From NCBI RefSeq assembly GCF_954871325.1, contig NC_088777.1, forward strand, positions 29,551,366 through 29,615,365: a stretch of DNA of 64,000 nt, in the 5' to 3' direction. Made by a program: the position numbers and the translations under genes. The notes beneath the pieces are model-generated. The model saw nothing but the letters and a program-made list of their open reading frames with translations, ran no database searches and had not been told where the DNA came from. Each line of letters starts with the position of its first letter. Positions within the stretch are counted from its first letter, which is position 1. Positions 11,165 to 21,689 of this stretch are shown here, in pieces. Origin of the DNA: Gordionus sp. m RMFG-2023. Taxonomy: Eukaryota; Nematomorpha; Gordioida; Chordodea; Parachordodidae.

Positions 11165-11399
11165 CGACCTTGTGAAGTAGTGGTAGGCAGGTTAATTTTG
11201 TTATTTCGGCGTATACACTGCCGAAATAACCAGGCAATGTATTCTATTTTACAAATTAATAAATTTATTATTTATTTGAGATTAATTTATTATTATTTAA
11301 TATTAATTTATTATTATAAATTTATTTAATATTTTTTTTTAAAATATATTTTAATTTAAAAAGACATTTTTTTTATCCAAAAAAGCTGATTATTATCAT

Positions 11400-13139
11400 T
11401 GAAATAAAAACTCAAAAAAGTTTAAAAATAACGATTATGACAATTGTCACTTTTCTAAAGTACACTTTCACTGAAATATTAATTTAACATGTTTACAAAA
11501 CATATTTTTACCTATTTATTTTAAAAAAACTCAAAAAAGTTTAAAAATAACGATTATGACAATTGTCACTTTTCTACAGTACACACTGAAATATTAATTT
11601 AACATGTTTACAAAACATATTTTTACCCATTTACTTTAAAAAAATTCAAAAAAGTTTAAAAATAACGATTATGACAATTGTCACTTTTCTATACTACACT
11701 TTCACTAAAATATTAATTTAACATGTTTACAAAACCTATTTTACTTATTTACTTTAAAAAAACTTAAAAAGTTAAAAAATAACGATTATGACAATTATCA
11801 CTTTTCTATAGTACACTTTAACTGAAATATTAATTTAACATGTTTACAAAATATATTTTAATATTTACTTTAAAAAAACTTAAAAAAGTTTAAAAATAAC
11901 GATTATGACAATTGTCACTTTTCTACAGTAAACTTTCATTGAAATATTAATTTAGCATGTTTACCAAACATATTTTTACCTATTTACTTTAAAAAAACTT
12001 AAAAAAGTTCAAAAATAACAATTATGACAATTGTCACTTTTCTATAGTACATTTTAACTGAAATATTAATTTAACATGTTTACATAACATATTTTTACCT
12101 ATTTACTTTAAAAAAACTCAAAAAAGTTTAAAAATAACGATTATGATAATTGTCACTTTTCTACAGTACACTTTCACTGAAATATTAATTTAACATGTTT
12201 ACAAAACCTATTTTTACCTATTTACTTTAAAAAAACTCAAAAAAGTTTAAAAATAACGATTATGACAATTGTCACTTTTCTACAGTACACACTGAAATAT
12301 TAATTTAACATGTTTACAAAACATATTTTTACCCATTTACTTTAAAAAAACTCAAAAAAGTTTAAAAATAACGATTATGACAATTGTCACTTTTCTATAT
12401 TACACTTTCACTAAAATATTAATTTAACATGTTTACAAAACCTATTTTACTTATTTACTTTAAAAAAAGTTAAAAAATAACGATTATGACAATTGTAACT
12501 TTTCTATACTATACTTTCACTGAAATATTAATTTAACATGTTTACAAAACATATTTTTACCTATTTAATTTAAAAAAACTTAAAAAAGTTCAAAAATAAC
12601 GATTATGACAATTATCACTTTTCTATAGTACACTTTAACTGAAATATTAATTTAACATGTTTACAAAACATATTTTTATATTTACTTTAAAAAAACTTAA
12701 AAAAGTTTAAAAATAACGATTATGACAATTGTCACTTTTCTACAGTAAACTTTCATTGAAATATTAATTTAGCATGTTTACCAAACATATTTTTACCTAT
12801 TTACTTTAAAAAAACTTAAAAAAGTTCAAAAATAACAATTATGACAATTGTCACTTTTCTATAGTACATTTTAACTGAAATATTAATTTAACATGTCTAC
12901 AAAACATATTTTTACCTATTTATTTTAAAAAAACTCAAAAAAGTTTAAAAATAACGATTATGACAATTGTCACTTTTCTACAGTACACACTGAAATATTA
13001 ATTTAACATGTTTACAAAACCTATTTTTACCTATTTACTTTAAAAAAACTCAAAAAAGTTTAAAAATAACGATTATGACAATTGTCACTTTTCTACAGTA
13101 CACTTTCACTTAAATATTAATTTAACATGTTTACAAAAC
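11400..13139 (+). repeat. 117-bp satellite array with higher-order organisation
   Basis: Fifteen monomers, recognisable by AACGATTATGACAATTGTCAC, with anchor positions near 11431, 11550, 11665, 11782, 11899, 12019, 12138, 12257, 12371, 12480, 12599, 12716, 12836, 12954 and 13069. Spacing is 109-120 bp. Monomer variants recur in order: the short CAGTACACACTG type, the CACTAAAATATT type, the TAGTACACTTTAACTG type, the AGCATGTTTACCAAAC type and the ATAGTACATTTTAACTG type appear once from 11550 and again from 12257, giving a higher-order period of about 820 bp. The ATGACAATTGTCA core is itself a near-palindrome. The array stops at a solo LTR and resumes briefly after it. Confidence 0.96.
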
Positions 13140-13144
13140 ATATT

Positions 13145-13600
13145 TGTCACAATCAGAAGTTTTGTATTAGGAATCAGAACCTAATCAAATAGAAATAAAA
13201 AATATATATACTAAAATCTGATTATTAATCTTTATTAAATAAATAACTATAATCAAATACAAAGTGACAAACATAATCAAAATAAAATTAATATAAGAAA
13301 AATAAAAGTAAAAAATTAAAAAGTAAAAATTAAAATTTTAGTTAACAAAAAATGATCATTTTTCGCATCATAATTTCTCCATTATATATCCTTTTTCTTT
13401 AATCAACATTTACATAGTCTCCCAAGCGAAAAATAAAAAGTTCTACATCCCATTTGTTAAAACTGTTAAAGTATTAAAAAATCTACAAATATCACGCGTT
13501 TTTTTCTCATTTACATAGACAGGGATCTAAATAATAACTTAATAATTTTAATTTTGTTTACGATTTGTATAATGCATTTTTTTAACGCAAAAATGCAACA
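13145..13600. mobile_element. Fossil solo LTR inserted in the satellite
   Basis: A 456-bp block interrupts a satellite monomer. It begins TGTCACAATC and ends AAATGCAACA (TG...CA with short inverted ends) and is flanked by a 5-bp direct repeat, ATATT, at 13140-13144 and 13601-13605. The satellite continues in register on the far side. This is what recombination between two LTRs leaves behind. The family cannot be assigned from the LTR alone; the perfect duplication suggests moderate age. Confidence 0.85.
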
Positions 13601-13668
13601 ATATTTTTACCTATTTACTTTAAAAAAACTTAAAAAAGTTTAAAAATAACGATTATGACAATTGTCAC
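13601..13668 (+). repeat. Truncated last monomer of the 117-bp satellite
   Basis: Resumes at TATTTTTACCTATTTACTTT and runs through the AACGATTATGACAATTGTCAC core, then diverges. It is the other half of the monomer interrupted by the solo LTR. Confidence 0.93.
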
Positions 13669-13669
13669 T

Positions 13670-14235
13670 TTTAACTAAAAAATTAACTATCAAAAGATAT
13701 ATAATAGATAAAATTACATAAAATATAAATAGATAAAAATCATTTTAAAAATATATATTAAAAAAAAATATCAATCAAAAAATATATTTAAAAAAATCAT
13801 ATAAAACAAAAAATAAAAAAATTAGCGCTCAAAAGATATATCAAGAAAAAAAATATATATTTAAAATAAAATATCAATCAAAACAATATATTTAAAAAAA
13901 TTTATTAAAAAAATCATATAACACAAAAAATAAAAAAAATTAGCGATCAAAATATTAAGAAAAAAAATATCAATCAAAAAATTATATTTAAACAAATTTA
14001 TTAAAAAAATCATATAACATAAAAAATAAAAAAATTAGCGATCAAAATATATATTAAAAATAATATATATAAAAAAAATATATCTCAATCAAAAAAATAT
14101 ATTGAAAAAAAAATATATATTAAAAAAAAATATATATTAAAAAGAAATATATAAAAAAAAATATCAATCAAAAAAATATATTGAAAGAATTTATGTTAAA
14201 AATAAATATAACAAATTAAAATATTATATTAATCT
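13670..14235 (+). repeat. Degenerate AT-rich tandem repeat
   Basis: A unit containing TCATATAACACAAAAAATAA and TTAGCGATCAAAATAT recurs near 13797, 13912 and 14009, with AATATCAATCAAAAAAATAT between. Spacing is roughly 100-116 bp, similar to but unlike in sequence to the neighbouring satellite. No coding content. Confidence 0.65.
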
Positions 14236-14791
14236 TAAAAAATTATTAATAATAACGAAAAAATTATTAATAATATAATATTACAAAAATAACACATTGC
14301 CTGTTTGCCGAAATAACAAAATTACCCTGCCCCACTACTTCACATTGTCGAAAATATTCCGGCAATGTATACATTGCGCTAACATATATATAAATAAAAA
14401 TTGATATACATACATAAAAATTCTATATAACGCAAAATATAAAAATAAATTTAAACGCCAAACTAAAACGCAAAATGTAAAAAAAATAAACGTATACGCT
14501 AAACTAAAACGCGAATCACACAATTATTCTATTTGAATATTATTCTATTATTCCAATTTTATCATTCTTATTCAATAATTCCTATTCAATTAAATATTCT
14601 ACTTCCAATTCCATTATTCTTATTTGACATTCGACAAATTATTCTATACTAAACGACGAATTAATGATAACGATTTGAACAGAACGGGATCGAGGACAAA
14701 AGAGAGGGGAGAAAGTACAAAAACAACAAATTATTGGAAGCGAGTTCCACAACGACTGCAGAAAGATTGAAGAAAGTGCATAAGGTGGAAT
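14236..14791. other. Inverted repeat border and unassigned flank
   Basis: Contains the right inverted repeat of the satellite region (14296-14344), then CCGGCAATGTATACATTG near 14361, which echoes motifs of the left border. The stretch 14660-14790 is richer in GC (GGATCGAGGACAAAAGAGAG) but encodes nothing I recognise. Confidence 0.4.
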
Positions 14792-14840
14792 GTTGATATA
14801 TTTGAATTATATTAACTTAAATTTTACCTTACGGACTTTT
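14792..14840 (+). repeat. Piece of dispersed repeat R beside the hAT
   Basis: TTGATATATTTGAATTATAT followed by TAACTTAAATTTTACCTTACGGACTT, identical in layout to the R copy at 41262 up to GGACTT. The R copy at 19388 (opposite strand) begins a little beyond where this piece stops. Together the two account for about one complete R unit, which supports the inversion described in the findings. Confidence 0.75.
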
Positions 14841-15689
14841 TAAATATACCCGGGCCGGGCCTAAAAAATTTTTTTTTAAACATATCCGGGCCGGGCCTAA
14901 AAAATTTTTTTAAAATATATCCGGGCCGGGCCTAAGATTTTTAAACCCGGGCCGGGCCTTAATATTTTTTATAAAAAATTTTACATTATGAGTTATTGGT
15001 TATAAGATTATATTATATTATAGTTATGATTAATATAATATTGGGTGATGGTTAACACTACCTAACACCCACAGATCGATCTAATTATTAATTTCCTGAA
15101 AGATACCGGAAAACTCCATTTTAAATTACTTACTTAGAAGTTAGACTTAGAACAGTTGTGTTAGAAGAATAGTTTAGAAGTGGATATATCCCATAAACAG
15201 ATTTAAGTAATAAAAAATTCTATTTTGCTAATAATTTTATCTTACTGTAAAATTAAATTTAAACATTGATAAAATTTTCAGAATAAATGATTTCAAAATT
15301 TGAATTATTCTCTTAAAATAAAAATGTACATTGATATTTTTTAGCTTCATATATTAGTTTATAAAATCTATTTCAAATTAGATTGAATCTTTTTGTAAAT
15401 AATATAAAATTTTAATAACATACTTTTTTTTATAACTATAATATTCAGTTTAAATTTATTATAATAAATAAATATAATAATTTCAATCTACATTATTTAA
15501 TAAATATTGATATTAGATATTTATAATCAATGAGATATAAATAATTAATTAATATTTATTATCATTAGAATTAGTGATACTCAATCAATTTTAAGCATTC
15601 AAGAAGCTAAAGTAAAAATTAATATTAAATATAAATCTTATAATTCATATCTAAATTTTTAGAATATTTCCAAAACAATCAATAAAAGG

Positions 15690-17455
15690 AATAATATGGC
15701 CAAAACACTAATGATATAATTGACAAAATTAAAAATAATATTTATTCTTTTAAAAATACTAATAATACTTTAAAATCTGATATTTGGACTAAATTTAAAA
15801 TAATCATAGATAATAATAATAAAAAAAATATTGGCTATGTGCAATGCATAAATTGTTCAAATTTATTATCTTATAATTATAACCATGGTACATCACATGA
15901 AAATTAATAATTTTTTTTTACACCTGAAAAACCCACTTATAAATGTAATATGAAATATTTAAAACAAAAATTTATAGATCATTCCTTAACACTTTGCGCA
16001 AAAGATATTAGACCTTTCGAAATGATAGCTGGGAATGGGTTTCTTGAATTCAGCCAGGCTCTAGTCGATGTTGGGGCAACATATGGTAAAATAGATATCA
16101 ACTCCACATCCCACCACTCTATCACGCCACCTTAAAGAAAAATGTAATAAAATAAGAACCATTTTGGTTGATACTATTGCCCCAGTAATCAAGAATCGAT
16201 TTATGGCTGCTTCCACTGATATATGGTGCGATGACCATAAAAAGAACTCGTTTATAACAGTTAACATGCACTATATATCAGATGACTGGAAGTTAGTGAA
16301 GAGAAACCTATTTACCGCTAACTTTAAAGAAGTGTCTAAGACTAGCCAAGTAGTTAAGGATGAACTATTAAAAAATTTTCATAATTTTAGTTTTAACAAT
16401 AACGATTTTATTAATATAATTTTTGTTACAGACCAAGGTAAAAATATTATAAAAGCATTGGAGTTAAATGAACGATTAAATTGATCTTGTCATTTATTAA
16501 ATACAATTTTAAGAAATTCATTTAACTCCAAATATTTGGAAAGTAATGCCCCATTAATAAAATCAACAATAGATAATACTAAAATATTAGTGGGGCATTT
16601 AAAACAAAGTAATAAAGGCCAGCATTTAAAAGCCCTTTATCAAGATATAGAAGTCCGCTGGAACTCTAAATACAATATGCTCAATTCTGTTTATTCTCAA
16701 AATGAAGAAATTAAAGAGTTCTTCTAGAACATGGGGGATCGGAAAAGTATTATATTATAGACTTTCCGATCCTTCAGGATCTAGTCAACATTCTTGAGAA
16801 TTTTAACAGAGCTATTGTTGAGTTACAGTCGGACTCTTGTACTCTTTTTAAAGTGGTAATATGGTATTATGAACTTCCTGAAGTTTGTAATACCTTTCAA
16901 AGCGAAAAAAGAGAAATAAAATTGATATTACTTAATATAAAGCATTTTTTAATTGAAAAATTTGTTTTACACAAGTATCATTTTATTTCTCTTTTTCTCT
17001 GTCCCAAATTCAAACAATTACGTATGTTGTCAGGGACAGATTGCAAGATGACGGAAAACTATATAAAAGATTATATTAAATCACAAGAGGCTCAGGAAGT
17101 AAATGAAATACCATCGACCAGTCAAATTACGACTGTTGTTAAACAAACTGAATCGTTTTATGACAAATGGGGCGATGGTAATTCTGGTTATATGTCAATA
17201 CCCGATGATGAATATTATAATTACATAAATAAAAAAATAAAAAAATAGATGAAACATTTAAGGTGGATAATTTGTTAGAGTGGTGGGCTTCTCATCAAAG
17301 CGAATTCCCAATTTTAGCAAAATTGGCAAAACGGGTATTGGCTATTTCTGCTTCAAAGCTGTGAGCAGAATTTTTCCATTACTGGAAGAATTCTTGAAGA
17401 AAGAAGAAGTAATCTTCAACCTGAAAAGGTAGATATGCTTCTCTTTCTCATGATA
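15690..17455 (+). pseudogene. hAT transposase with BED-type zinc finger, broken
   Basis: Starts with a BED-like finger near 15780-15905 (DIWTKFKIII...YVQCINCSNLL...H), a DNA-binding domain common in hAT transposases. Next come FIDHSLTLCAKDIRPFEMIA (15965-16030), AASTDIWCDDHKKNSFITV (16209-16265, with the first acidic catalytic region) and FVTDQGKNIIKALELN (16425-16470, second Asp in TDQG). The block IEVRWNSKYNMLNSVY follows (16650-16700). The C-terminal dimerisation region is at 17270-17420 (WWASHQSEFPILAKLAKRVL). Frame is lost several times (about 16135, 16485, 16727, 17248 and 17360). The longest open piece is 131 codons at 16853-17248. The copy at 31 kb keeps a cleaner version of the C-terminal block. 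Confidence 0.9.
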
Positions 17456-18130
17456 AGTTGTGAATTTTTAATATCTTTCTTGAGTATAGGGTTTCGTCAA
17501 TCATGCTGGTTTTTTACTTTGCAAACTGTCAAATATTTATTGCATTTATTATATTTTACCTTGAGTCATGAAAGTTTTTTATTATTTTTTACAATATATT
17601 ATATAATACAATTATCTTCTTTTGTTAAAAATTTATATTATAAAATAAATTATATTAATATTGTGCAATTTGATTATATTTTCAAAATACTATTTATTAT
17701 ACATGCATTTTTTTAAATAGCGATTTATTTTTACTTTATAAATTAAATAGTAAATTAAATACAATATATTATATTCTCAAAATATTTTCCATTTTTATAA
17801 ATTATATGTTAGTTTTATTATTTTTAAATGCAATATAAAATATAGTATATGCTCAAAATATTATTACCATTTTTATGAATATTAGTTTTATTTTTATAAA
17901 TGCAATATTAAATATAGTATATGCTCAAAATATCCATTTTTAAAAATAACAGTTTTATAATTTTTATAAATTTAATATAATATTCTCAAAATATTAGCTT
18001 TTTACATGTATTTTTCAAATAAAAATTAAAAATCACAAATAGAATCTTTTATATTCAAAAATATTATTTGCACAAATTTTTTATAGTATCAATTTGTAAT
18101 TAAATATCTGAATAAAATATGAAATATACT
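17456..18130. other. AT-rich 3' non-coding part of the hAT
   Basis: A degenerate repeat of AATATAGTATATGCTCAAAATAT recurs near 17770, 17835 and 17900. The same kind of sequence occupies the equivalent place in the 30-kb copy, so it belongs to the element. The open frame at 17435-17716 is AT-rich noise. Confidence 0.55.
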
Positions 18131-18283
18131 TATATCCGGGCCGGGCCTTAAATTTTAAATTCCGGGCCGGGCCGGGCCGTAAAAAATTTTTTAAAAAAAT
18201 ATCAGGGCCGGGCCGGGCCTAAAAATTTTAAAACCGGGCCGGGCCGGGCCGGGCCGTGCAAATGGTACCTCTGCATGTCTCTG

Positions 18284-18740
18284 ATATATATTTTTACCCT
18301 TTTACGTCAAGAAAATTTAAAAAATAAGGATTATGACTATTGTTTTTTTTTGGTATATCTTTATAATTTAAATATAAAATGTACAATATATATTTTTACC
18401 CTTTTGCGTTAAAAGATTTTTAAAAAGTTAAAATAACGTTTATGACAACTTTCACTTTTCCATGGTATATTTCATTGATATATTTAATTTTACATGTTAA
18501 TAATATAAATTTTAACCCATTTCCTTCAAAAAAGTTAAAAAATAACGATTATGACAATTGTCATGTTATATTGTTGATACATCTTCATTGAAATTTTAAT
18601 TTATTTTTTAACAATATAAATTTTTACACATTTGTGTCAAAAAAATTTTAAAAAGTTAAAAAATTCACTTTTTTATACATCTTCATTGAATTTATATTTT
18701 AATTTAACATGCTTAAACCCTATTTACTTCAAAAAAAAAT
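18284..18740 (+). repeat. Diverged 117-bp satellite, plus orientation
   Basis: Three or four monomers with motifs TTTTTACCCTTTTGCGT, AACGATTATGACAATTGTCA and CATGTTAATAATATAAATTTT. They are related to the main array but clearly diverged from it. The block begins exactly at the ATATATAT that follows the hAT terminus. Confidence 0.85.
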
Positions 18741-18934
18741 TATAAAAATAATTATTTAATAATCTTATAATGTGCAGTTCTTTGAAGATCGTTGATCGTG
18801 TTCAAAATTTTTATAAAATAAATGATCTTAAAATTTTGCGATCTTTAAAAATCTCGTTCTATGAAGATTTTTAAATTTTGAGAAAATGTGTAACTCTGCT
18901 AACAAAATCTTCGAGGCTTAGGCAATATTTATTT

Positions 18935-18996
18935 GTCTAAAATATTAAGTCAGCCGTTTTTAAAAATCAGCTTAAATCGAGCCGTTTAATACATTA
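18935..18996. repeat. Partial copy of the TAGTGTTG MITE
   Basis: TATTAAGTCAGCCGTTTTTA and TCAGCTTAAATCGAGCCGTT match the right end of the MITE at 49782-50002. Only this end is convincing; the sequence from 18750 may be the decayed remainder. Confidence 0.55.
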
Positions 18997-19074
18997 ATCC
19001 TTAACTTTATTTAAGCCACAATTTTAATATCCAACTAATATGTTACAAATAAAACTTAATGATACTATATAACC

Positions 19075-19388
19075 TATTATTTCATGTTTATTTTAAATTC
19101 ATTTTCTTAGAAAATTAAATTTTTATGATTGGTCATATCCTGTCTGACCTATTTCAATTCAGCTCACCTAAGTCCGCAAGTCTGTTATAAATTAAAATTC
19201 ATTATTTCATCTCTCATATTTGCTAATATGGTGTAGTAATTAAAAAAATATCGATACAAAATTTCTTTATTTTAAATTTATTTATTATAAAATATAACTA
19301 ACTGTCTATTAAACTAATAAATTCTATATATATACTTTTCAAAAGTAAATAACAATAAATGTAACTATTAGATTAATATTATGTTGGC
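19075..19388 (-). repeat. Dispersed repeat R, copy 2, inverted
   Basis: Read on the minus strand it runs ACATAATATTAATCTAATAG, TACTTTTGAAAAGTATATAT, CACCATATTAGCAAATATGA, GAGATGAAATAATGAATT and AAAATTTAATTTTCTAAGAA, i.e. segment A followed by B, the reverse order of copy 1 at 9560. It abuts the hAT 5' terminus at 19386-19406. Confidence 0.8.
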
Positions 19389-19406
19389 CGGGCTTGCAGG
19401 TCTTTG
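19386..19406 (-). mobile_element. Detached 5' terminus of the hobo-type hAT
   Basis: On the minus strand this is CAAAGACCTGCAAGCCCGGC, matching the 5' end of the complete small copy at 47590 (CAGAGACCTGCAGGCCCGGC). ATATATAT (19407-19414) follows it on the plus strand, the same 8 bases that follow the 3' terminus at 18283. I read it as the other end of copy A. Confidence 0.8.
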
Positions 19407-19725
19407 ATATATATATTAAACATGCTAAATGATAATTTCAATAAAGATGTACCATAGAAAAGTTACAATTGTCAAATCGTTATTTTTAACTTTTTGAATT
19501 TTTTTGAAGCAAATTAGTAAAAATATATATTGTAAACCTGTTAAATTAAAATGTTACTAAAGATATACCATAAAAAAGTGACAATTGTCATAATAATTAT
19601 TTTAACTTTTTTGAATTTTTTGACGCAAATGGATAAAATATTTAGTGTAAACATGTTAAATTTAAATTTCAACAAAGATGTACTATAGAAAAGAGACAAT
19701 TGTCATTTTTAGGCATCACCTGATC
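19407..19725 (-). repeat. Diverged 117-bp satellite, minus orientation
   Basis: Three monomers in reverse, with ATGACAATTGTCACTTTT and AATTTAACATGTTTACACTA on the minus strand. It is the mirror of the 18284-18740 block and joins it in register if placed across a shared ATATATAT. Confidence 0.85.
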
Positions 19726-21688
19726 TTAGAAAATATCAAATCTCCAAAATTAAGCGTATTGAACAAAAAACAATAAGCCATATATAATGTAAAATTAAAA
19801 TATCGGCCTAAATAATTTTTTCTAATTCGCAAATGTTTTATGATTCTTAAAATTTTACGAATTGGGAAAATTTAATTATTTTAATTAAAATTTTGAAAAC
19901 GGTTTAATTTTTGTGAGGAAAATTTGAACATAGAATTAATAAATAATCATTCTCATCTTAGATTGACCGATCAAAATTTTAACAGAAGATATTGTTATAA
20001 CGTTAAATACAATTTATTTAGATTGGATCTTTAAAAAAACTTCTCTGCATTGGTGAAATAGAAATTTTAAAAATTTATTATATAAAAATAAATTTTAAGG
20101 ATAGTAATTTTTCTAAAATTTATGACCGTTTGTTGAAATTTTTATGGGCCATTAAATTAAAAATGGATCTTCTAACTTGACAAACCATATTTTTTTCACA
20201 TGTATTTTTATAAAGACAATTAGATATATTAAAATAATTGGAGTGATCTGTGTACAAAATACTAGTTAATTGTTTGAAATAAAAACTTATTGAACATACA
20301 TGACCAGGGTTATCAGGTCAAAATTTTCAAATTGCGGGAGAAATATCGGCCCACAAAGTGTCGGCCTTCGACCGGGTTTGTGCTTAGTTATCCCTTTATA
20401 AATTCTTATAATTACTTTATATTAATATTAAAAAAGTCGGTAAAGTTTTATCATATTAAAATAGTTAATATTTTATACTTAGTTTTAATTTCTACTTATT
20501 TGTAGTAGTTATTTTATTTATATATAAAGAAAATAATGGCAATGTATAAATAAGGTTATATAAAATATAAAAAAAAATAAGGAAAATTCTAATAGTTTGT
20601 AGTTATAATATAATATTTATTTAAGATTTAAATATTGGAACTAAACTTTACCGTTGCTATTGAGATATTTATAAAATTTCTGGCATGACAAATTATAAAT
20701 TTGTTTAAACATGAGTCCGGCCTCTAATATTGTTCTCCTTTTTCAAGGTAGTCTCATCAGGGTAAAAATACGCTCCGATGAAGCATTCGAGAGGTAAGGA
20801 GAATACATGCTAGCATAATTTTCCGAGCTAAAGATTTATCGTTATTACAATTCTACCCTCCTCTGCTTTTAGACCATCTATTTTGGAGTATTCTGGAGAA
20901 TCCTAAAAAAAAGAGCATAACAATCTTCTCAATATCATTATCAACCGATATTTTTAATATATTTAAATGCATCAATTGATGGTTTCTGTTCCATTCATAC
21001 ATTTGTAAATAATTATTAAAATATAAAACTCTGAAATTGTTTTAGTAAAAATATCTGCTTCATTTAAAAAGACATCAGTTAGAGCTGCACAAATGATGTT
21101 GTTTTATTATTGGATAAAACATATTAAGAAGAAAAAAATTGACAAACTCGACATGTTTTTTGAAAAGAAATATAAAAAGTATAAAAATAATCAAATAGTT
21201 TTCTCAAAATGATTATTTATAAATTAAAAACTTTAAAATCCTTAAAAAAATTAATGCGGGAGAATACCAATTGCGGGAGTTTTGCGGGAGGAAGATGTCT
21301 GCGTGTAAACTAAATAATGGGAGTTTCAAACTGATAGGGGGGGGGCTGAAAACAAAACCACATGACTAGATCATAAAATTAAAAAAGGTTATCCTATCTG
21401 CCATAACTACGTATTTTTAGATCAATATTCCGAGATTCGAGAGAGGCCCATAATTATATTTTATTTTCCGAAAGGTTCAATTTCTTTATAATTATAATAT
21501 TTCAACTTTTCAAGAGTTTTCATTCGAAATTTGTAAGCTATTATTATAATTATTAAATACCACATTTATTTAAACATTTAATACTTGTAGATAGCCCGTC
21601 AAAAATTACTGGGAATGAGAATTTTCTCCCTACTTTTATGATAGTTGTAACCTGTTATTTGAAAATACCAATTTTTACTCTTTTTCTT
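19726..21688. other. AT-rich stretch, mostly unassigned
   Basis: Two spots are richer in GC: TTGCGGGAGAAATATCGGCC near 20333 and a related GCGGGAG cluster (three copies) at 21256-21292. They look like subterminal remains of a small element, but no ends were found. The short frame at 20290-20505 is not credible as a gene. Confidence 0.4.
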
Positions 21689-21689
21689 T

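Larger units (their letters stand above)
11171..14344. mobile_element. Putative TIR element enclosing a satellite array
   Basis: Left end TGTGAAGTAGTGGTAGGCAG and, inverted on the right (14296-14344), TGTGAAGTAGTGGGGCAGGG. Both continue with TAATTTTGTTATTTCGGC and then AGGCAATGT. The left copy has an extra GTATACACTGCCGAAATAAC that makes a perfect hairpin with GTTATTTCGGC. Similarity continues weakly outside (TCGAC two bases beyond), so the exact ends and target duplication are unsettled. Inside are the 117-bp satellite, a solo LTR and a degenerate AT-rich tandem array; no transposase is visible. It could be a large non-autonomous element or a satellite domain with chance inverted borders; the roughly 50-bp match on both sides favours the former. 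Confidence 0.5.
14849..18283 (+). mobile_element. hobo-type hAT with CCGGGCC-rich ends, copy A, rearranged
   Basis: The 3' end (18255-18283) reads, on the minus strand, CAGAGACATGCAGAGGTACC and then ATTTGCACGGCCCGGCCC, close to the hobo-type CAGAG-CTGCA terminus. It is followed by ATATATAT (18284-18291). Subterminal blocks of CCGGGCCGGGCC alternate with AAAAATTTTT runs at 14849-14965 and 18135-18258. The 5' terminal repeat is missing here; a matching 5' terminus followed by ATATATAT lies inverted at 19386-19414. Relatives are at 29986-31560 and 45955-46535, with a 378-bp derivative at 47590-47967. Confidence 0.88.

Noticed and set aside
11400-13139. CRISPR-like array
   Set aside because: Monomers of about 117 bp are contiguous with no unique spacers; it is a eukaryotic satellite.
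20290-20505. 71-codon open frame beside GCGGGAG motifs as a gene
   Set aside because: Composition is random-like after the first 30 codons and there is no supporting context.
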